This document shows positions 58,071 through 64,000 of a stretch of DNA of 64,000 bases, piece after piece. The translations under genes were made by a program, and so were the position numbers. A model generated the notes under the pieces. That model searched no databases. It saw nothing but the letters and a program-made list of their open reading frames with translations, and was not told the origin of the DNA. Position 1 is the stretch's first letter; each line of letters begins with the position of its first letter. Source of the stretch: Ligustrum vulgare (Eukaryota; Streptophyta; Magnoliopsida; Lamiales; Oleaceae); NCBI GenBank assembly GCA_963555705.1, contig OY743181.1:28090513-28154512 (forward strand). The letters run 5' to 3'.

Positions 58071-59770
58071 TTGTAGTGTTTATGCTGGTGGCTCCCAAGT
58101 TAGATGACTTTAGGGCACCAGGCATAGAAATACCCCTATGGGCTTAATGACTCGAGTCAACTAGACTCTGAAGAAATGTGTCAAATGTATGCAATATCCT
58201 AACAACATTATGCAACCTATCAACTAAGTTCTAAATTATGCACTACCTTTCCCCATTAAGTCTTTAGAAGATCTCTATAACGAACTTTATGCTGGTGGCT
58301 CTCAAGTTAGATGACTTTGGGGCACCAGGTATAGAAATACCCCTATGGGCTTAATGACTCGAGTCAACTAGACTCCGAAGAAATGTGTCAAATGTATGCA
58401 ATATCCTAACAACATTTTTTTCCTCTAAAATTAAATAAATCTAAATGAATTACCTCTCTCTCTTAAGCTTTCTAGATGACCCATGTAACGAACTTTCGGC
58501 CGGTGACTCCCAATTAAGATGACTTTAGGGCACCAAGTATAGAAATACCCTTAAAAGCTTACTAACTAAAGTAAAAAATGCTACAAAGAGAGGTAAAAAA
58601 TGCAAGTACCTATTTTAGGAAATAATATAAAAATAGAAATTAGACTATACCACCATTTGGTCATTACCTAATTTCCACCTGTCAATCAAGAACACTTTAC
58701 ACACATGAAATCAACACATCCACAAACAGTCACTACTACAGTTTCTAGTCCCCCAAACTTATCTATTTAACTGGTCAAGTGATTAAGTAGTATTTTTGTT
58801 TGGGTATGTAATCTTAGTTCCATACTAACAACCTATTTTTCTATTCATGTGCCAACTATATGAGCAAAAATCAAGTTGACCACATGCTCAGTAAATATCT
58901 AGCATGAATCAAATTAATACAAGTATAACACATTTTTCCACAGTTTAAGAATCATACAATTTCAAATAAATAATATCATGAGTAGGCAAGTCTATTTAAC
59001 TTAACAAAAACATGCAAAACACATTTTTGTGGGATGTGTGTTGAATAAAAATGAAAAAATGAGTAGAAAAATGGCCTACCCACCGCCAAACTTAAAATAT
59101 ACATTATCCTCGATGTATCCAATTAAACACATAAAAAGTATAATTGGGGGAAAGGGAATGATTTAAGGACTTCCCTGATCAGACTAAATGTGATGGAGGT
59201 GGAGATATCTATTTCCTGAGGTTCCTTGAGCATCTTCCAATTAGAATTAATCATATCAAGGCAAAAATGAATTTCATGGAAATAGGCATGTATCGAATGA
59301 AGATGCAAAAATAAATTTTAAAAAAACCAATGCATAAAAGCTGAATAAATAAAAGGGTAGAACATTGTGTTACCTCCCAACAAGTGCTTGTTTATAGTAA
59401 ATATGTAGCGACCAAGAATTTTTACGTATTTAATATTTATTTTTAAAGTTTCGAAAATCGTGCCGCTGCGATCTCACCCATTTTAAGTTAACATCACGAC
59501 GCGTACGTCTAGACAAGTCGAGAAATATCGAGTTAATTCAATTTTAAATAAATTCCGAATTTCTAAAATTATATCATTTTATTTATTTATTTATTTAAAT
59601 TATTATTCTCAAAATCATTCTAAAGTCCAAATTGTGTTAAATTCATTTTATCAGATCCATTTCCCAACCCAGTTGTTTCACGCGTGTGATTTTCTCGATT
59701 TCCGTTTCTTGTGTATCATAACCCCATAAGATTCCCAACATACTCCACCAACTCCAATTAACTCCACCCC

Positions 59771-59877
59771 ATACCTATCAAACTCCCACTAACATCAAAC
59801 CCATTCTTCCACCAACCTAACCCATACCTATCAAACTCCCACTAACATCAAACCCATTCTTCCACCAACCTAACCCA
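59771..59877. repeat. Tandem duplication, unit 53 bp
   Basis: ATACCTATCAAACTCCCACT starts at 59771 and 59824, and both copies run through CCATTCTTCCACCAACCTAA. It is inside the Ty3 LTR. Confidence 0.9.
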
Positions 59878-61020
59878 TACTCTATTGCGCTCACTTCACC
59901 CAACACACTCCTTATACACTATCATACTGCATCTCTCTCAACACTACCACAATTCCATTTTCCCAGCCATCACAACCGGCCACTGTCATCCTCCACTGCA
60001 GGCTGCCCATTTCATCACCCAAACCAGCTCCATCACCGGCAGCATCAACACCATTCCCCCTCTCCATCACCGGCAGCATCAACACCATTCCCCCAGCTCC
60101 ATTGCAGCCACTTCCAGCAACCCCAACTCACCACCTCCATCTCCAGCCACCCAAAAAACCATAACACCGTCCAACAAGCAGCCAACGCTCGACCAAGAAC
60201 CATCACCAAATCAATCGACAGTCTCCACCTTCAACCTCACAACCAAACACCAATTCCGCCCTCACCACCACCGTTTCGGACCACCAGCCACCAACCTTCA
60301 CAGTCACGGCCTGCACCCAAGCTCCACTGCACCATCAGCCACCACCGCAAGCTCCAACCCTACCATCTCCACACACAGACCACACCACTGGACTCCAACC
60401 ACTCCGCCACCTCCATCACTCTCAATCAGCACCACTAACACCACCACCCCAAATACACAATCGAACCAACAGCCCAGTCCCAAATCAAAAGCCAATAATA
60501 GAAGAAAAACCCAGAAACTTACCCTACCGTTGACCATTTCTGGCCGGATTTCCGCCGGGAGTCACGACCACGCAGCCCAAAACTCGAGACCTTGCAGCCT
60601 AAAATCAGACTTTAATCTTCATTCGTTTGACCAACCACACTTACCTATGCGCCGCCGCCACTCGACTGCGGTATCAACGCCGGGACCTCGCCAACGACGT
60701 GGATGGCGCCCTCAATTTTTCCCCCGTCCGTGTCTCCGGTTCGTTGAGAGAGAGAGAGAGAGAGAGAGTGAAATGGGGAGGGTTGTTTTAATAAATTATG
60801 ATTTTTGAAATTTGCAGCTTTAGTCCCTAAGTTTGCAAAATGTTTTAAAATCAGTCCCTATAGTTTTAAAACCTATCATTTCAGCCCCTTAAGTTCTAAA
60901 TGATTTTAATAAGCTCTTCATTTTTAAAATCACTTATTTAAAGCCCTACAATTTAATATTCATTTTTAGCTTCGACCCAACTTTCGAAAATTTACATCTT
61001 AGTCCCTCAAGTTTGTAAAG

Positions 61021-61165
61021 TATTCATTTTAGTCCCTCAACTTTCAAAATATTCATTTTACTCCCGTAACTTTCAAAATATTCATTTTAGTCCCGTAACT
61101 TTCAAAATATTCATTTTAGTCCCGTAACTTTCAAAGTATTCATTTTAGTCCTCCAACCTTCAAAA
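61021..61165. repeat. 29-bp minisatellite, about five copies
   Basis: TATTCATTTTAGTCCCTCAA followed by CTTTCAAAA, repeated at 61021, 61050, 61079, 61108 and 61137 with small changes (CTCAA or CGTAA). It is inside the Ty3 LTR. Confidence 0.9.
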
Positions 61166-61592
61166 TCAGCGATTTCAGTCCCTAAATTGTAAATTATTAT
61201 TTTTAAACTATAAATTTCAAAAGACTAAGGTATCTTATGGGCTAGACGAAGCGTACGGAGAATTAAAGAATTGAAGTCGTTTCCCGCTCAACTTCGCACT
61301 CGTCAAGTTTAAGGTAGACTCGCCCCTATTAATTGATTTAAATTATGATTGCATGTGAATGTGTATGATATGTGACTTATGTGAAAGTCATTTTTATGAA
61401 AAGAGAAAAGAATGTATTTCTTCGAAAATATTTATGTTGAGATGAGAATATATTTCTTATGAAATATTTATGTTGTTATGCTTGTCATAACTTACTTGCT
61501 TTATGCATGAGAAAGAAAGAAGAGAATATCTTGCAAGATAAATGATGATGTTATGCATAACTTATGTGCCTTATGTGCACGAGAAGAAAGAG

Positions 61593-61780
61593 CAACCCAT
61601 ACCCGATGATTTTAAAGAGCCTATGATTTTTCAAAGAGAAGCCACGTGCTTTAATGCACAAGAAGAACAACCCACACCCTATGATTTCTAAAGAGCCTAT
61701 GAGTTTTCAAAAGAAGCCATGTGCTTTAATGCACGAGAAGAGCAACCCACACCCTATGATTTCTAAAGAGCCTGCATCTA
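61593..61780. repeat. 75-bp tandem repeat, about 2.5 copies
   Basis: CAACCCAYACCC starts at 61593, 61668 and 61743. Each copy has AAAGAGCCTATGA and GTGCTTTAATGCAC, the latter containing a palindrome GTGC...GCAC. It is inside the Ty3 LTR. Confidence 0.85.
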
Positions 61781-62211
61781 TGTGTTCAATTATATTGTAG
61801 ATTAATTAATTGGCGATGAGTCTACCGAGTATTTCTATGAAATGCTCATGTTTATTTTCAACAAAATTTGCAGATTTCAGAGAGGATGTCAAGTGATGGA
61901 TGATTGTGGCAATAGACGTTAAATGGTTGAAAATCTTACTTTAATGATTTCCGTATTTCCAAACATTGGATAATTTTGAGAATTTCAGTTATTTGAGAAA
62001 TTATGACATTTTCAATTGCTTGACAATATTAATGGCTCGATTTATTATTTCGAATTGTTTCATAAATGTTTTCAATTTTATCGACCATTACAGTTTATTT
62101 AATGTTGCCAAAAATGAATCTCAGATATTTCTTTCGCTAAAATGTTATTTTAAAGTTTAGACTAAAAGATGACGTGGTGAATCGGGTATTTAAAACTCGG
62201 GGCGCACAACT

Positions 62212-62224
62212 TGGTATCAGAGCC
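62212..62224 (+). promoter_or_regulatory. Primer binding site, initiator-Met tRNA type
   Basis: TGGTATCAGAGCC, three bases after the LTR end. This is the standard plant retrotransposon site complementary to the 3' end of initiator tRNA-Met. Confidence 0.9.
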
Positions 62225-64000
62225 AGTCCGCGTTTCTGTAGACTGCCAAATTTTCAAAAAGAAATTTCAAGAAACATTTTACACTATTTAATTATTGTTG
62301 ATGAAGATTTTCACTGCCATCACTCGTCCCACCAACTCCGAGGTAAAGAAGTTTATGATATTTAACATTATTTTAGTATTTCGGATACTTATTTTAATGA
62401 TTTATGAGAAAGAATGAAGAAAGAGAAAGAGATGTATCCGAATAAGAAAGAAAGAAATGAGTTTCGGAGCATAACGAGAAATTGTATCCGAATCAGAAAG
62501 AAAGAAAAGAAAAGAAAGAAAACGAGTGTTGAGCATAATGGGAATATTATGATTTAAGAATGATTTTATAATAATTTTTGTCCTCGAACTTAGATATGAT
62601 GAACCCTAGCTGGACTTTGCATAATTGATTTTAGACATGGCACCATTTACGAAGAGTCAGTAGAAATGATTAGACAATATTTCCGGAATATATGTCGTTT
62701 TGACCAACACCTCATGTTAAGATATATAACCACACTATCGACTACTGTGCCACGCGTTATGAGGCCATGGCTAGTGATTTTAGAGCAACTGTTACGAGAA
62801 TTTATTGGTCACTTGTTGTCAACATTTTCAGTAAATCAACGAGAAATAGTGAGCCAGTTTTATGAGATTGTGATGAGACGATGAAAGTGTAAGTAATATG
62901 ATTTTATTGAGACTTTTATGAGAAGAATTATGAAATTTGCGATTTAAAGATTTGATTCTTAATTATTGGGAATTAAGGACTTGATATTGTGTTTGAGTAA
63001 GTGGATTATTTCTCTATTTTGAGAGAAATTTATAATGTTGCTTGGTCTTGTAATTAAGAAATTTTGGAACTATGATTTGTGGCATATATTTTATAAGTAT
63101 GACAAATGAGTGGTTATTTGAGCCAACTAATGTATTGAATGAAGTGATATTGTGATATTGGAAACTATGATTTGAAATTGTTATGTTGAGGAATGATGAA
63201 TTGATTTTCTGGGATATTTTGGTAGTATTGAAGATTGTTGGAATTGTTGTCAATATTTAAATCGTTGTGGTCAGATGTGGATTGTATCTACAGGTTGTTA
63301 TTGTTGGTTATGAAGTATACCTACGGGTTGGATAAGTCCAAATTACAAGGGAGACTCTGCCCAGAATTTTATTATTTTGAGTTAAGAGCATAGTATGGTA
63401 AGCACCTACTAAGGGAATTGAGGATTGACTTGCAAGTTCATTTACACCATGAGCAAGATTTAGTGGATGATAAAAAGGGATAATGACTCTGGGGACATTT
63501 TTGGCTTATTCGAAGCCTGGTCATTTTGTAGTGGAGATAGTTATATTGAAATGATCTCCTTGTTGCACAATTTCAAAAACAAGATGATGTATACAACTAC
63601 TGGGATATCAAGGTATACCTGAAGTTATGTGATGACTTGATGCATACATTGGGGAATGTCAAATTATATTTTGAACGACGAGTGAAGATAAATATTATGA
63701 TGTTATTGGGAAGAATCTTAATTATTATTGGGAACGAATTGATTATTAGTATAAAATGAACACTTGTACTGGAGAATATTATAAACTATGATGGTATATG
63801 ATAGTACTGTTGATTTGTTTTGCAAGTCGATTGGTAGATGATGTTAAAGATTTGGTCATTTACAAGTAATATGATTATTTGGAAAGTCAGCTGTCATGAA
63901 TGGAAATATTTTATAGTGAGATGCCTTAAAGGAGTAACCATTTATTCGAAGTGAGATAATGATGATGGTCATAAGGTCGTTTGCATATAAAAAAGGTACA
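62225..64000 (+). mobile_element. Internal 5' region of the Ty3-type element
   Basis: A purine-rich stretch (62405-62530) repeats GTATCCGAAT-AGAAAGAAAG twice. No gag frame survives that I can recognise; the longest frame (62666-62884) has no motif. GGTTGGATAAGTCC at 63326 recurs in the two CACTA elements. The sequence is either strongly decayed or interrupted by another repeat. Confidence 0.5.

Larger units (their letters stand above)
54001..58078. mobile_element. CACTA (En/Spm) transposon, 4078 bp, TSD TTT
   Basis: The left end CACTACAACAAAAAAGGGCT and the right end (reversed CACTACAACAAAAATAGCCT) are flanked by TTT at 53998-54000 and 58079-58081. The empty site exists 200 bp away in a sister repeat (AACGAACTTTATGCTGGTGG at 58279-58298), which confirms the exact boundaries. 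Subterminal arrays with GCAACACTT and AACGTTGC units occupy 54020-54385 and 57700-58070. The interior has a leader-like GC-rich first exon, an unidentified exon, a villin exon and a hAT remnant. There is no transposase, so it is non-autonomous and gene-capturing. Confidence 0.93.
53136..59403 (-). mobile_element. Inverted Athila/gypsy-type relic, split by a CACTA
   Basis: On minus, 53250-53136 has the LTR-end signature (GCGGGAACGATAACTC, ending GAGCAACA). Near 59110-59075 are CATCGAGGATAATG and AAGTTTGGCGGTGGG, resembling the pre-LTR region of the element at 50222-50262. CACTTGTTGGGAGGTAAC at about 59388-59371 (minus) matches 47250. A repeated unit (53920-54000 plus 58079-58210; 58220-58440; 58440-58570) carries the double-hairpin motif. 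The relic is interrupted by the CACTA at 54001-58078 and cut at 59403 by the Ty3 LTR. No coding region survives. Confidence 0.65.
59404..62208 (+). mobile_element. 5' LTR of a Ty3-type element, 2805 bp
   Basis: It starts TGTAGCGACC and ends GGGGCGCACA, just before a primer binding site. It has a C-rich, G-poor block (59.8-60.7 kb) that leaves a spurious 307-codon frame (59885-60808), a GA run at 60748-60768, and runs of TAGTCCCTCAA-type words. LTR start and size fit Tekay/Del-like chromoviruses. The 3' LTR lies beyond the window, so integrity is unknown; the left flank AAATA (59399-59403) should be one TSD copy. Confidence 0.8.

Noticed and set aside
59885..60808. 307-residue protein-coding gene
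   Set aside because: It lies wholly inside a Ty3 LTR, has no domain, and its openness follows from C-rich, G-poor composition.
1..64000. CRISPR arrays, operons, rRNA or tRNA genes
   Set aside because: The sequence is plant nuclear; I saw no rRNA or tRNA gene, and the repeats found lack CRISPR spacing.

Overview
This is nuclear DNA of a flowering plant, most likely a eudicot (probably an asterid). It is AT-rich, has plant-type introns, carries plant transposon families, and contains one intact plant gene. That gene is the only one I would call functional: an intronless UDP-glucuronate 4-epimerase on the minus strand (10021-11328). Almost everything else is transposable elements (TEs), TE relics or host gene fragments carried by TEs.

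Layout: 1-1723 is an incomplete LTR on the minus strand that cuts a decayed DUF1985-type gene (1724-4346, minus) with a triplicated exon. 4460-5640 is a 600-bp AT-rich tandem duplication, followed by a cluster of CG-rich palindromes. 7674-8196 holds two small MITEs with clear target-site duplications (TSDs). 9.6-11.8 kb is the epimerase gene with its flanks. 11.8-25.7 kb is gene-poor: two Stowaway-like MITEs (14099-14426, 24699-24861), local duplications (16.8-19.6 kb), a 1.08-kb inverted-repeat element (21202-22282) and one orphan spliced exon (22783-22864). 26.1-28.2 kb is a decayed copia element in which gag runs straight into reverse transcriptase.

The most informative part is 28.2-53.1 kb. 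A single plant LINE is present as two halves in opposite orientation: ORF1 and endonuclease on minus at 28.3-30.7 kb, reverse transcriptase to RNase H on plus up to about 53.1 kb. This is the arrangement expected from twin-primed integration. The plus half is split by four insertions with perfect TSDs: a hAT MITE (30959-31785, CTTAACAC), an LTR element (31863-40857, TCTAT), a solo LTR (42097-42891, GATGG) and a 9.0-kb Athila-like gag-protease element (42911-51940, AAACC). The 31863-40857 element in turn holds a decayed CACTA transposon (about 33133-38660). That transposon carries a SERK receptor-kinase exon, which is itself split by a solo LTR (34593-36216), and a hAT MITE (33715-34326). Removing the insertions on paper restores the reading frames.

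From 53.1 kb an inverted Athila/gypsy-type relic runs to 59.4 kb. It is interrupted by a clean CACTA transposon (54001-58078, TSD TTT) carrying a villin exon and an unidentified exon. A neighbouring repeat copy preserves the empty target site. From 59404 to the window end lies the 5' part of a Ty3-type element with a 2.8-kb LTR and an initiator-Met primer binding site. Apart from the epimerase (nucleotide-sugar supply for pectin in the Golgi), the sequences do not form a pathway; what connects them is nested transposition and gene-fragment capture.
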